Shown here: one piece after another, positions 26,799 through 35,706 of the stretch
How positions within the stretch are numbered: position 1 is the stretch's first letter
Layout of the letters: every line of letters begins with the position of its first letter
Source of the DNA: Firmicutes bacterium UBA2116
GTDB lineage: Bacteria > Bacillota > Clostridia > Tissierellales > Sedimentibacteraceae
Reading direction: 5' to 3'
Assembly (NCBI GenBank): GCA_002331025.1
Contig: DCYG01000022.1
Coordinates: 62,001-126,000, forward strand
DNA: 64,000 nt
Position numbers and translations under genes: made by a program
Notes under the pieces: generated by a model
What the model was told of the DNA's origin: nothing
What the model saw: the letters and a program-made list of their open reading frames with translations, nothing else
The model's database searches: none

Positions 26799-27321
26799 GC
26801 TCTGACGTAAGAGTTTTAACAATGTTAGAAAATATTTCTTCAGGATTTGAATCCCATTTTTTGCATATGTTTTTTGCTGTTGCCTCATCAATAACATTAA
26901 TGCTTAAGCTGAAAATGACGGATTCATTTTCCATGACCTGAAGAGATACAATAAATTCATCATCTTTTCTTTTATAATAATGACCCAGCAACTCTCTGTG
27001 TTTTTTTATTTCCTTTTTTAAATATGACAAATTTTCTTTTACTTCATTTTTGAAATATTCAGGCAGTATCTCCCCGAACATATCCAAAGCGGCTATTCCG
27101 GCTTCGGATATTGCGTAATATTCATTGCCCTTTTTTGAATTTAAAACTACAAATTTGGAATCGCATAAATCAGACAACAGTCCCTGCAAGGTAAAATAAT
27201 CAAGAATTCTATTATCTAATATAAAATTTGTTATTTCAATATTTGTCAATGGAACATTAATGAAATTTAATATGTATAAAAGCTTAAGCTTATCCTGAGC
27301 TATTTTGTTCCCGTTACTCAT
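26791..27321 (-). CDS. DUF4364 family protein (winged-helix regulator-like)
   Basis: The 176-residue protein matches the clostridial DUF4364 family. It has an N-terminal winged-helix-like segment (DKLKLLYILNFINVPLTNIEI, then LQGLLSDLCDSKFV and YYAISEAGIAALDMF) and a C-terminal alpha/beta half. The N-terminal half resembles PadR/ArsR-type DNA-binding domains, so a transcriptional role is inferred. An AGGAG site precedes the ATG. No target gene is apparent nearby. Confidence 0.8.
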   Translation of the reverse strand: MSNGNKIAQDKLKLLYILNFINVPLTNIEITNFILDNRILDYFTLQGLLSDLCDSKFVVLNSKKGNEYYAISEAGIAALDMFGEILPEYFKNEVKENLSYLKKEIKKHRELLGHYYKRKDDEFIVSLQVMENESVIFSLSINVIDEATAKNICKKWDSNPEEIFSNIVKTLTSELN

Positions 27322-27373
27322 GCTTCCTCCTAATTACTGTTGAAATGCAAATTATTTACGATGTCTTTCGCTT

Positions 27374-27439
27374 TGTCATCTGAACGCAGTGAAAAATCTC
27401 ATCTTTTTGCGAACGAGATCCTTCGCTGTTGCTCAGGAT
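27374..27439. repeat. Imperfect palindromic element, copy 2 (diverged)
   Basis: GTCATCTGAACGCAGTG..AAATCTC and GAGATCCTTCGCTGTTGCTCAGGAT mirror each other and match the element at 8455-8525. It adjoins a copy of the GACACCAAATT palindrome. Confidence 0.5.
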
Positions 27440-27481
27440 AAGCGACTGACACCAAATTAAAAATTTGGGTCATCTGCTTAC
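27438..27481. repeat. GACACCAAATT palindrome, copy 1
   Basis: ATAAGCGACTGACACCAAAT is followed by AATTTGGGTCATCTGCTTAC, an imperfect palindrome. Related copies lie at 46782-46824 and 51011-51055. The rest of the gap 27322-27598 shows no gene. Confidence 0.7.
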
Positions 27482-27598
27482 TTAATTATACCAAATTATT
27501 AACTAATAACAACAATAATATGAAAATTCTTCATATGGACATATTGTTAAAGATATTATACAATTGACGTAACATTAATAATAAGGGGAAAAAAGTCA

Positions 27599-28699
27599 AT
27601 GAAGAAAAAATTTATTATTATTTTTATGATTATTATGTTTGCTTTAACCGCATGCTCCATAAAAGACGGAGTAACATCAAATTCAGGTAATGAGCAAAAT
27701 GAACAGACTCCTGAGGAGCCGATTAAAGAAGAGGATGAGAAAACAGAAGAATCGGAAGAAACAGAAGAATCGGAAGAAATTGATCCTGTTGCTGCAATTG
27801 ATTTGTCAATTGAGCCAAATGAGCTCGGGGAAATCATGATTCTTATGTATCACGGTATAGGACCTGAAGAATCAGTTTGGCAAAGAACTCCCGAAAATTT
27901 CCGTAAGGATTTAGAATATATGTATCAGAATAAATATCAGATGATAAGCTTAAATGATTATGCAAAGGGAGAAATAAAAACTAAAGCAGGTTACACTCCT
28001 ATAATATTAACGTTTGATGACGGAAGACAGAACAATTTTAATTATATAGAACAAGACGGTGAATTGATAATTGACCCTGATTGTGCCGTAGGAATATTAG
28101 AAGAATTTAAGGAAAAATATGATGATTTTGATGTTACGGTAAGCTTTTTCTTAAACGCTAATCCCTTCGGACAAAAAGAGTATACAGAACAGAAGATAAA
28201 GTGGCTGGTTGAAAACGGATACGACATAGGAAATCACACGTACAATCACTATGAGTTGGAATTGTTAAGCTCGGATGAAATTCAGGCGGAAATCGGCTCG
28301 GTAAACAATATCATAAAGGCAATTATACCTGATTATGAGGTTGAAACGTTGGCGCTGCCTCATGGAAGCAATCCCAAAAAAGAAAATTTGGAAATTATGC
28401 TGAGCGGAGAGTATGAAGGCAATAAGTATAAGACAATTGCAACTCTTGATGTGGGTTGGAGACCGGCTTATTCCCCCTTTGATACATTGATTGATTTTAA
28501 CAGCTTATATAGAGTTACTGCAAGCGAAATAAATGTGGATAATTGCGGTATATACGATTATTTTAAATCTTTTGAGAATGGTACGAGAGAAAGATTTATA
28601 AGTGATGGTAACCCTGAAGTTGTAACCATACCAAAAAAACACGAAGAATATTTAAATATGGACATGGTTGGAGATAGAATAGTAAATATATATGAGTAA
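27599..28699 (+). CDS. Polysaccharide deacetylase lipoprotein
   Basis: The 366-residue protein has a lipoprotein signal (FALTACS, Cys at about 19), a Glu-rich linker and a carbohydrate esterase 4 domain. The domain has MYHGIG, the catalytic/metal ILTFDDGRQNN and the metal-binding HTYNHYEL. It is predicted to be anchored to the outer face of the membrane and to remove acetyl groups from peptidoglycan or another surface glycan. The Glu/Thr/Ser-rich stretch EETEESEEIDP after the lipobox is a spacer. A palindrome that can serve as a terminator follows the stop at once. Confidence 0.88.
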   Translation: MKKKFIIIFMIIMFALTACSIKDGVTSNSGNEQNEQTPEEPIKEEDEKTEESEETEESEEIDPVAAIDLSIEPNELGEIMILMYHGIGPEESVWQRTPENFRKDLEYMYQNKYQMISLNDYAKGEIKTKAGYTPIILTFDDGRQNNFNYIEQDGELIIDPDCAVGILEEFKEKYDDFDVTVSFFLNANPFGQKEYTEQKIKWLVENGYDIGNHTYNHYELELLSSDEIQAEIGSVNNIIKAIIPDYEVETLALPHGSNPKKENLEIMLSGEYEGNKYKTIATLDVGWRPAYSPFDTLIDFNSLYRVTASEINVDNCGIYDYFKSFENGTRERFISDGNPEVVTIPKKHEEYLNMDMVGDRIVNIYE

Positions 28700-28711
28700 A
28701 GCAGTAAAAAT

Positions 28712-28835
28712 TTACTGCTCTGAAAAAGCCCCCCTGCATCGTTGCCGTTCATCCGGTCAATCCTCACGTATGTCTAATACGCTGCGGTTGCCCGTCTTCC
28801 GGCGCCTTGCAGGATGAACTTTTTCAACAGCCTAT
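28712..28835. repeat. 124-bp dispersed element, copy 2, flanked by 20-bp direct repeats
   Basis: The core TCAATCCTCACGTATG..TAATACGCTGCGGTTG and the right end TTTTTCAACAGCCTAT match copies 1 and 3; the left terminal repeat is degraded. The palindrome AGCAGTAAAAATTTACTGCT occurs on both sides (28700-28719 and 28863-28882). It may be a target duplication or a pre-existing pair of terminator stems. Confidence 0.65.
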
Positions 28836-28862
28836 CATCTTGATGACTTTGTCATCAATCTG

Positions 28863-28889
28863 AGCAGTAAAAATTTACTGCTTTTTTTA
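28863..28889 (+). terminator. Intrinsic terminator after the deacetylase gene
   Basis: The second copy of the 20-nt palindrome, followed by seven T, fits an intrinsic terminator. The first copy at 28700 lacks the T run. Confidence 0.6.
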
Positions 28890-28902
28890 TACCTCGTTAC
28901 AC

Positions 28903-28931
28903 TTTACATAATTTTTATAATATGATATAAT
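28903..28931 (+). promoter_or_regulatory. Promoter of the Moco-riboswitch cluster
   Basis: TTTACA (28903-28908) and TATAAT (28926-28931) are exactly 17 bp apart, so transcripts would start just before the aptamer. Confidence 0.7.
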
Positions 28932-28947
28932 TTACACAATATAGAAA

Positions 28948-29042
28948 ATAGCTCCGAGCATAGCCGCCTAAAAGAAAATCATGGTTGTTATGCCGTTAGG
29001 GTCTTGTTTGGAAACAATGAGGCCTCCTGTTGGAAAGGAGTT
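28948..29042 (+). promoter_or_regulatory. Moco/Tuco riboswitch-like aptamer
   Basis: The leader carries the landmarks I know from the Moco RNA motif: CTCCGAGC at the 5' side, GCCGCCT, ATCATGG, TGCCGTTAGGG, AATGAGGC, then CCTCCTGTTGGAAAGGAG at the 3' side. CTCC and GGAG can close the outer or 3' stem. The class senses molybdenum (or tungsten) cofactor. The genes downstream encode molybdopterin-binding-type domains and MobB, which supports the call. The match is from memory of the consensus, without a covariance search. Confidence 0.75.
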
Positions 29043-29052
29043 TTAATTTTTT

Positions 29053-29083
29053 ACAGCATTTCCATCAGGCATGCTGTTTTTTT
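29053..29083 (+). terminator. Terminator expression platform of the riboswitch
   Basis: ACAGCAT and ATGCTGT pair around an 11-nt loop, followed by seven T. It lies 11 nt after the aptamer and 33 nt before the start codon, as expected for control by premature termination. Confidence 0.75.
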
Positions 29084-29115
29084 GTAATTATTTATACTTT
29101 TGGAGGAAGAAGAAT

Positions 29116-30261
29116 ATGATAAGAAAATCAAAAATTATTTTATTTGTATTGACAATTGCACTTATATTGTCACAGGTTTCTGCATTTGCTGTTGATTATA
29201 CGTTGGAAATAGCAGTTAATGAAGTGGAAGAAACATTGAAATTCTCATTTGATGATTTAAAAGCAATGCCGGCTGAGGCACTAATTGACGAAGAATACAT
29301 ATATAACAGCAAGACCGGTGAAAAAACAGCTGATGTAAAAGGTGTAAGCTTAAAATATCTTTTAAAGGAAAAAGCTGAAATTACTTTTGAAAACGGACAA
29401 GTATTATTTGAAGCATCTGACGGATATCCGATTGATCCTCAATCTCTTGAAGATATATTCAATGATGAACTGAAATATGTTATAGCATATGAAGTAAACG
29501 GTGAAGCAATAGACAATGATGAAAACGCTGACACTGAAGATATAACAATCTACAGAAAAGTTAAGGAAGAAGGCGAATTTGGAACAGTTTATAAATTGAT
29601 AAATAAGATAATTGTTACCGAGGAAGACGCTTCCGCCGCAGAAGAAACAGTTGAAGAAGAATCTGCGGAAACAGAAGATCCTGCAGATACTGACGTAGAA
29701 AAAGTATTTAATGATATAACCGAAGAGTATAAATTCGCAGAAGCAGCTATTTATGAACTTGCCAATAAGGGTATAATCGATGGTATGGGTGATGGTCTGT
29801 ATGCACCGCAAAACCCGTTTACAAGAGAGCAGTTCTGTAAAGTAATTGTTGAGGCTTTAGGATATGAAACAAAAGAATATCAAGGAGCCTTTAGTGATGT
29901 AACTGCTGACCGATGGTCCTCAGTATATGTACAGGCTGCAGTTGATAATGGTTTGTTTGTAGGAAATACAGATGGTACATTCCTTCCTGAAAAAATAATT
30001 TCAAGACAGGAAATGGCTGCTGTAGCTGCAAGAGCAGCTGTTGCTTCAGGTAAGGTAGCTCAGGAAAAATTAGATAAATTCGTAATGGAGAAATCCGGTT
30101 ATTCAGACAAAGATACGGTTGCCGATTGGGCAGGAAGCTCAGTAGCGTGGCTTGAAGCAGAGAAAGTATTTGAAGGAGTTGCGGTTGAAAACTTTGAACC
30201 TGCAAAAGATGTAAACCGTGCAGAAGCAGCATTAGTGGTATTTAATACATTATTTAAATAA
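29116..30261 (+). CDS. SLH-anchored surface protein with one PF00174-like domain
   Basis: The 381-residue protein has a signal peptide (KIILFVLTIALILSQVSAFA) and a sulfite-oxidase-type molybdopterin-binding-like domain at about 22-175 (KGVSLKYLL, FEASDGYPIDP, YVIAYEVNGEAI, VYKLINKIIV). A Glu-rich linker and three SLH repeats follow (FAEAAIYELANKGIIDGMGD onward). The SLH repeats tether it to secondary cell-wall polymer. The Cys that ligates Mo in sulfite oxidase is not present at the matching place. The ATG at 29116 follows TTGGAGG. It is the first gene under the riboswitch. Binding of a pterin cofactor is inferred, not shown. Confidence 0.8.
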   Translation: MIRKSKIILFVLTIALILSQVSAFAVDYTLEIAVNEVEETLKFSFDDLKAMPAEALIDEEYIYNSKTGEKTADVKGVSLKYLLKEKAEITFENGQVLFEASDGYPIDPQSLEDIFNDELKYVIAYEVNGEAIDNDENADTEDITIYRKVKEEGEFGTVYKLINKIIVTEEDASAAEETVEEESAETEDPADTDVEKVFNDITEEYKFAEAAIYELANKGIIDGMGDGLYAPQNPFTREQFCKVIVEALGYETKEYQGAFSDVTADRWSSVYVQAAVDNGLFVGNTDGTFLPEKIISRQEMAAVAARAAVASGKVAQEKLDKFVMEKSGYSDKDTVADWAGSSVAWLEAEKVFEGVAVENFEPAKDVNRAEAALVVFNTLFK

Positions 30262-30298
30262 TTTTGTGATATGAGTCGAAGAAATATAACTTAAAATA

Positions 30299-30327
30299 GG
30301 AAATGGGCGATATTTTCGCTCATTTCT
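30299..30327 (+). terminator. Hairpin after the first SLH gene
   Basis: GAAATGGGCGA pairs with TCGCTCATTTC around TATT. The T tract is short, so it may be a weak terminator or a processing stem that lowers expression of downstream genes. Confidence 0.45.
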
Positions 30328-30389
30328 TATAACTAAGATATCCGACTCCGTAGGCGGTGTATTTCTCGTTATTTAACAAGGAGGTCAGT

Positions 30390-33254
30390 ATGTTAAAAAA
30401 CAAATCAATATTGTCATTAATATTGGTTATATGCATGATTGTTTCTCAAGCTTTGATATTGCCTGCAAATGCATCAGAGGTTGATTTATTAATAACAGGT
30501 ACCGGAATCAATGAAGAAGTTATAATTACTGAAGCGGATTGGTCAAAATATTCAATGGTGGAAAAAATATTTTCCACTAATAATTCACTGGGGTTTCATA
30601 AAATAGTTAAAGCAAAAGGGTACGATTTATTTGAATTAATAGGTACTGATAATTTAAAAAATGACTATGATTATGAAGTTAAATTTACATGTGCGGACGG
30701 GTTCGAATTTACAAAGACAATAAGTGAATTAAAAAACACATACAGCTATAATGATTTTACGGAAAAAACCAAATCAAACGTGTCTCCTATGATTGCAAAG
30801 TACAATGCTGTATTGGCGGATTATCCTAAGGATGTTTTCGCTCTGCCTATAACATGGTCGGACAGAGAGCTCACAGAAAAGGATTTAGACAGAGATTTCC
30901 CAAAGCTTGTTTTTGGACAAAACGGTATTGATGACATGAATATGTCAAAATGGGGCAAGGAAGTTATTAAGATTACAATAGGCGAAGAACTTAAAAAGGA
31001 ATCAATAAATAAATCACCTTATAAACATCTCTCATATGAAGGAGAGCCCTATAACGTGGATGCTATAACAGGAGCAACCTTTACCATAGAGGGTCCTGCT
31101 GTTGAAGGCTACAGAGCAATTTCCCTAAGACAAATTGAAGAGGATTTAAATGGTCAGGTCACAAAAATCTACCATGAAAAAGTCGCCGGAAAAACAATTG
31201 AGAATTCCTATGAAGGAATTAACGTTAAGTATTTGATAGATAATTACGTTAAGGTCAGGAATAATGCCGGCAATATAACCTTTAAAGATAAATCAAGACA
31301 AAAAATCTTGACAGTTCCCATTGCAGAAGCAGAAAAATATGTTGTAGCTTATGGTGTTAACGAGGTTCCTCTTGTATATCTGGATACAGAAGAAGGTTAT
31401 ATAAAGGAGAAACACAATGATAACGGCTGTTTCAAATTAGTTTTTGAACAGGACAAAAAAAGTGCCAAGGAATTTTCTAATGTTGCATATGTTTATATCG
31501 AGGAAAAGGACGCAAAAAACATATATGAACATACATATGCACCTTATAACGATGTGAAATATACAGATTATGAATTAATAATTCACGGAGACGGTCTCGG
31601 TAAGGAAGTAAGATATAAGGTGTCTGATATTGAAGCCATGAAGACTCTTCATGTAACCGATGAATACAGTTTGTCAAATAGTGAATATTTTTGGTATTAC
31701 AACACATTTAAAGGTGTGCCGCTATGGGATTTGTTGCTGAAAGCAGGTTTAAATGCCAATATTGACGAAAATACCAGCGTTCGATTCATAGCGGCCGACA
31801 ATTATAATTTTGCTCCTATGACTATAAAAGAAATAAAAGACAGTTCCTTGTACGGATATTATGAAAAAAGTGCATTGGATAAGGGTGACGGTACATTCCC
31901 GGGAGAGTACGTTGATCCATTGCGTACAGGAATGCCTGTCTTGGTTGCCTATGGCTTCAACGGTTATCCCTATGTTACAAGACCTGCGGATGACGGCTTC
32001 AATCCCGGGCTGGGTAATGACGGAGGACCTCTCCGCATAATATTCGGCAAAACAAATTACAATGATACTAATGGTTCAAATCAGGTTCAATTTGCCAAAG
32101 AAATCATTATTGGCGAAGGTAATTCTTTGATGACGGATGAAAAAGGAAGCGGAAACGGTGAAAGCACACAGATTGAAGTTACGAAGGATTCATCATGGAG
32201 CCATGACCAAAGCGTTTATAAGGATTATTTGGACAGACCTGTACTCAGAGTAACCGGATCACAGGTAAAAGAGCCGATGACATTTACTTTAAGACAAATA
32301 GAGAATTTAACTGAGTATGCTGTCAGAGATATTTATACAGGTGATGGTATAAGAGAATTTGAAGGAGTTGTTCTTTGGGATATAATTTCAAATGTTGTGG
32401 GACTTAAGGACGGCGTAGATGCACCAAGTGTAAGAGTATTCAGCGGACCTAATTACAATCAGATTTTGAGAAGTAATGATCAGTTAATGAACGGTGTTTT
32501 AAATTCTCAAGGTAAAATAAAAGATATAATTCTTGCTTATGCGGTTGAAGGATACCCCTTGGTAGCAAACGAAGGTGATGTGGGATATGCGAATAACAAT
32601 GCATATGGACCGATAAGATTGATTATCGAAGAAAGTAAATCCATGTGGGTCAAATGGACGGATTGTATAGTTGTGGGAACAGGTGATTATGAGGCTCCCG
32701 AATTAAAGGACGTTAAAAGTGCTTCTGTATTTAATGATATAGAAAACCATTGGGCAAAAAATGAAATTATTAGTATGCAGCAGAAGGGTTATGCAAAGGG
32801 CAGCAACAATATGTTCAGACCCGATGATAACATCACAAGGGCAGAATTTATTTCATTGATTGTGAGAATTCTTGATCTTGATACAACAAGTGCTAAGACA
32901 GCATTTAACGATGTAAAAGCTGAAGATTGGTTTGCAAATGATGTTGATAAAGCAGTTGAAAACAAATTAGTGAATGGATATGAAAATAATACTTTCAGAC
33001 CTGAAGCACCAATAACAAGACAGGAAATCGGAACAATAATCGGTTCTCTTTTAGAAGGTAATTTAACAGCGGCAGAGACGTCACAAATATTGTCATCTTA
33101 TGATGATGATGTAGCTGACTGGGCAAAAGAGCCGGTTGCAAAAGCAGTAAATTCAAAAATAATTCAGGGCTTGCCGGATAATATATTTGGCGGAGGTCAA
33201 AATGCAACCAGAGCGCAGGCAATAGTTATGCTGCTAAGATATTTGGATAAATAA
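30390..33254 (+). CDS. Large SLH-anchored surface protein with four PF00174-like domains and a flavinylation-like motif
   Basis: The 954-residue protein has a signal peptide ending near ANASE. Four molybdopterin-oxidoreductase-like domains follow at about 30-205, 215-395, 405-600 and 620-775; GGPLRIIFGK and YGPIRLIIEE are the typical late strands, and GVPLWDLLLKAGL and GVVLWDIIS the typical helices. Three SLH repeats end the protein (VFNDIENHWAKNEIISMQQ onward). Between domains 1 and 2 is VDAITGATFT, close to the D-x-x-S/T-G-A-T-x-S/T site where ApbE attaches FMN. GGAGG precedes the ATG. It is surface-displayed; the function is unknown, and cofactor or electron handling is inferred. Confidence 0.78.
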   Translation: MLKNKSILSLILVICMIVSQALILPANASEVDLLITGTGINEEVIITEADWSKYSMVEKIFSTNNSLGFHKIVKAKGYDLFELIGTDNLKNDYDYEVKFTCADGFEFTKTISELKNTYSYNDFTEKTKSNVSPMIAKYNAVLADYPKDVFALPITWSDRELTEKDLDRDFPKLVFGQNGIDDMNMSKWGKEVIKITIGEELKKESINKSPYKHLSYEGEPYNVDAITGATFTIEGPAVEGYRAISLRQIEEDLNGQVTKIYHEKVAGKTIENSYEGINVKYLIDNYVKVRNNAGNITFKDKSRQKILTVPIAEAEKYVVAYGVNEVPLVYLDTEEGYIKEKHNDNGCFKLVFEQDKKSAKEFSNVAYVYIEEKDAKNIYEHTYAPYNDVKYTDYELIIHGDGLGKEVRYKVSDIEAMKTLHVTDEYSLSNSEYFWYYNTFKGVPLWDLLLKAGLNANIDENTSVRFIAADNYNFAPMTIKEIKDSSLYGYYEKSALDKGDGTFPGEYVDPLRTGMPVLVAYGFNGYPYVTRPADDGFNPGLGNDGGPLRIIFGKTNYNDTNGSNQVQFAKEIIIGEGNSLMTDEKGSGNGESTQIEVTKDSSWSHDQSVYKDYLDRPVLRVTGSQVKEPMTFTLRQIENLTEYAVRDIYTGDGIREFEGVVLWDIISNVVGLKDGVDAPSVRVFSGPNYNQILRSNDQLMNGVLNSQGKIKDIILAYAVEGYPLVANEGDVGYANNNAYGPIRLIIEESKSMWVKWTDCIVVGTGDYEAPELKDVKSASVFNDIENHWAKNEIISMQQKGYAKGSNNMFRPDDNITRAEFISLIVRILDLDTTSAKTAFNDVKAEDWFANDVDKAVENKLVNGYENNTFRPEAPITRQEIGTIIGSLLEGNLTAAETSQILSSYDDDVADWAKEPVAKAVNSKIIQGLPDNIFGGGQNATRAQAIVMLLRYLDK

Positions 33255-33272
33255 ATTCTACAATCTTATAAA

Positions 33273-33304
33273 CAGAGAGGGAAAGTTATTTCTTTCTCTC
33301 TCTG
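33273..33304 (+). terminator. Hairpin between the large SLH gene and the lipoprotein gene
   Basis: CAGAGAGGGAAAG pairs with CTTTCTCTCTCTG, with one G-T pair. No U-run follows beyond the stem, so termination efficiency is uncertain. Confidence 0.45.
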
Positions 33305-33318
33305 AGATGGGAGGAACT

Positions 33319-34116
33319 ATGAAAAATAAATTATTGATGATTTTGTTTATTATACTGTTAGTTTTAACTTCATGCACCTCAAACAACAATGAAATTACGG
33401 TAAATTCCGAAAATGAAACAGAAGTAATTAAAAATGAAAATGAAGAAATACATGAAGATGAAAGTATTGAGGAAACTGTAGTTGATCCCGAAAATAAAGA
33501 GCAGCAAAAAGAAGAGCTTAAAGAAGGTTCAGAAGAACAAACAGAAGAAGATGATGAAGAAAAAGATGCAACTCAAGATGAAAAAAGCATAAAAGATAAT
33601 ACTGAAGAATCAAATAAAAAAGAAGAAGCGGATCAATCTGAAAACAAACAAGATGAAAATATCGAACAAGGTGTTGCTTTAAAAATTCAAGGACTTATAG
33701 AAAACGAAATATCATTTAATCTCAATGAATTAAAAGAAATGAACAATTTGATTTTTGAAGCGGATTTTTATTCACTAAACAGCTTTGGAACAACGGGATA
33801 CACTCACTTTAAGGGGGTAAACTTATGGAAGCTGTTGGAAGCATCTGAAATTTCACATGAGGCGGCAGCTATTACAGTTATAGCTCAGGATGGTTATAAA
33901 ATGACGTTTACAGTGGAACAGGTTAAGAAACAAGATTATATTGATGAAACAAATCCTGATGTAAAATATCCTATGATTATTGCATGGGAAGAAAAAGGTG
34001 TTGAATACGACCCCGAAGAAGGGTCACCATTTAAGCTGGTGGTAGGTCAGAAAGAAGCTGGGGATGTAAATAAACCTAATTGGGTTTCAAATATAGATAG
34101 AATTGTAATAGAATAA
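33319..34116 (+). CDS. Lipoprotein with one PF00174-like domain
   Basis: The 265-residue protein has a lipobox (LVLTSCTS, Cys near 19) and a very acidic, low-complexity spacer of about 100 residues. One C-terminal molybdopterin-binding-like domain follows: FKGVNLWKLLEASEI, VIAQDGYKMTF, MIIAWEEKGVEY, GSPFKLVVGQ and NWVSNIDRIVI. The Mo-ligating Cys is missing. It would be anchored to the outer face of the membrane with the domain held out through the spacer. GGGAGG precedes the ATG at 33319; the ATG at 33307 lies before the Shine-Dalgarno. The next gene starts 12 nt downstream. Confidence 0.8.
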   Translation: MKNKLLMILFIILLVLTSCTSNNNEITVNSENETEVIKNENEEIHEDESIEETVVDPENKEQQKEELKEGSEEQTEEDDEEKDATQDEKSIKDNTEESNKKEEADQSENKQDENIEQGVALKIQGLIENEISFNLNELKEMNNLIFEADFYSLNSFGTTGYTHFKGVNLWKLLEASEISHEAAAITVIAQDGYKMTFTVEQVKKQDYIDETNPDVKYPMIIAWEEKGVEYDPEEGSPFKLVVGQKEAGDVNKPNWVSNIDRIVIE

Positions 34117-34128
34117 TCGAGGAATCTT

Positions 34129-35706
34129 ATGAATAATAAAAAATTTTATTATATTATTATTGCCGTAACAATTATAATCATAGGTACATTGTTTTTAACA
34201 CAAAATAAGGCTTCCGAAGAAGAAAAAATAGTTATGTCATTTTATCCGGAGGCAAAAAAAGCAGAATTAATTAAAGATATAGCAGATGATATTTTTGTAT
34301 CTTTAAACTTTCCTTCGGTTAAAAGAGGATATAAAATAGACGGTGAAATTAAAGCATATGTTACTGATTGCATCGGTTATAATGGTCCTGTTGAAGTTTT
34401 ATCAGCTTTTGATACTGAAGAAAATAAGCTTATAGGTATTAAAATACTGAAACATGAGGAATCCTTGGATTACGCTGAGCATATAGAAAAGGATTGGTTT
34501 CTGGAAAGGTTTAAAAATATATTTGCAGGCAAATATTTAAATTTAGTCGTTCTTGACAAGGAAAATGACGAAGATATAGTACAGGTAACAGGAGCAACGG
34601 TTAGCTCTCAGGCGGTAGTAACTGCGGTAAATGCTGCTGTCGGAGTGTTTCAATACCAAAATAACAATGTTGAAATGGCTAAAGTTGCTGATGTTGTACC
34701 TCAGGAAATGTGGCAGAAGGATATTAACAGCTTTTTAATTAATTGGGAAGAGGGAAGTGTAAGAATTGACACTGATGAAATAAAACAGTATGAGCAGCTT
34801 GAAATGGATGTTACGTTGATAAATACTACGGGTACTGAAACAGATATGCACGTTAAAGGTCCTGCCTTAAGGCATGTACTTGAAAAAGAAGGTATTAATT
34901 TAAGTGAGTATGAAGGTATAGGGATTACTGGACGTGACGGATATTACACCTTGATAGATAAAGAAAAGCTAAATTTAAATGATGTGATACTTGTATGGGA
35001 AGTTGACAGAAAAATAATAAAAGATGACGAGAAGCCGGTGAGAATAGCTCTGCCTATGGAACTGGGGCCTTATTGGGTTAAAATGGTGTCCAATATTGAT
35101 TTATATAAAGAAATATCTCCAAAGGACATTGATAAGGTACATATATTTAATGCATTGACTGAAGATATTGAACCATATTATTATGAATATTACGGAAGCA
35201 AGGATAAATCCATAGAGGTAGGTAAAATTCTCCGGAAATTTGATATTGTAGACGAAAAAGGTTTCTTCACAATGGGAGCCGTTGACGGTTTAAGCAAAAA
35301 TGAAACCGTTTCATTAGTAAGACAAAGATATTTCATCAAGGTTGAAGGTGAAAATGCTCCGATGAATATTTCGCCTAATTTTAAGCTTGGTATGAATGTA
35401 AAAAATATGACACATTTTTCAACCACCAAGGATGCCGTTATTTTTCCCGAAAAAATAATAGACGTTGTAAGAACCAAGGATTTAAACGGAGTTGAAGCAA
35501 TGCTTCTGGAGGATGTACTGCTTACGGCAGGTATGAGGTGGAATGATAGTAATGAATTTATTGCAGTAAGTAAAACAGGTGAAGAAATTAACTTTTTTTT
35601 AGACGATATGCTAAACAGCTACATAATATCTGAAGGAGAAAAAGTCAGCTTCTACAAAGACAGTAAAATTCTTTTAACTGATTTAGCAAGGATAGAAAAG
35701 AAATGA
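34129..35706 (+). CDS. Membrane-anchored FMN-binding plus PF00174-like redox protein
   Basis: The 525-residue protein has one N-terminal membrane helix (about 7-24) and an FMN-binding domain ending in VTGATVSSQAVVTAVNAAV, a good covalent flavinylation site with the modified Thr in ATVSS. A molybdopterin-oxidoreductase-like domain follows (KGPALRHVLEKEGI, GITGRDGYYTLI, YWVKMVSNIDLY), and then a diverged second copy to the end. The protein is predicted to be extracytoplasmic. Its stop overlaps the start of the 4Fe-4S membrane protein (ATGA), so the two are probably translated together and may exchange electrons. Confidence 0.78.
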   Translation: MNNKKFYYIIIAVTIIIIGTLFLTQNKASEEEKIVMSFYPEAKKAELIKDIADDIFVSLNFPSVKRGYKIDGEIKAYVTDCIGYNGPVEVLSAFDTEENKLIGIKILKHEESLDYAEHIEKDWFLERFKNIFAGKYLNLVVLDKENDEDIVQVTGATVSSQAVVTAVNAAVGVFQYQNNNVEMAKVADVVPQEMWQKDINSFLINWEEGSVRIDTDEIKQYEQLEMDVTLINTTGTETDMHVKGPALRHVLEKEGINLSEYEGIGITGRDGYYTLIDKEKLNLNDVILVWEVDRKIIKDDEKPVRIALPMELGPYWVKMVSNIDLYKEISPKDIDKVHIFNALTEDIEPYYYEYYGSKDKSIEVGKILRKFDIVDEKGFFTMGAVDGLSKNETVSLVRQRYFIKVEGENAPMNISPNFKLGMNVKNMTHFSTTKDAVIFPEKIIDVVRTKDLNGVEAMLLEDVLLTAGMRWNDSNEFIAVSKTGEEINFFLDDMLNSYIISEGEKVSFYKDSKILLTDLARIEKK

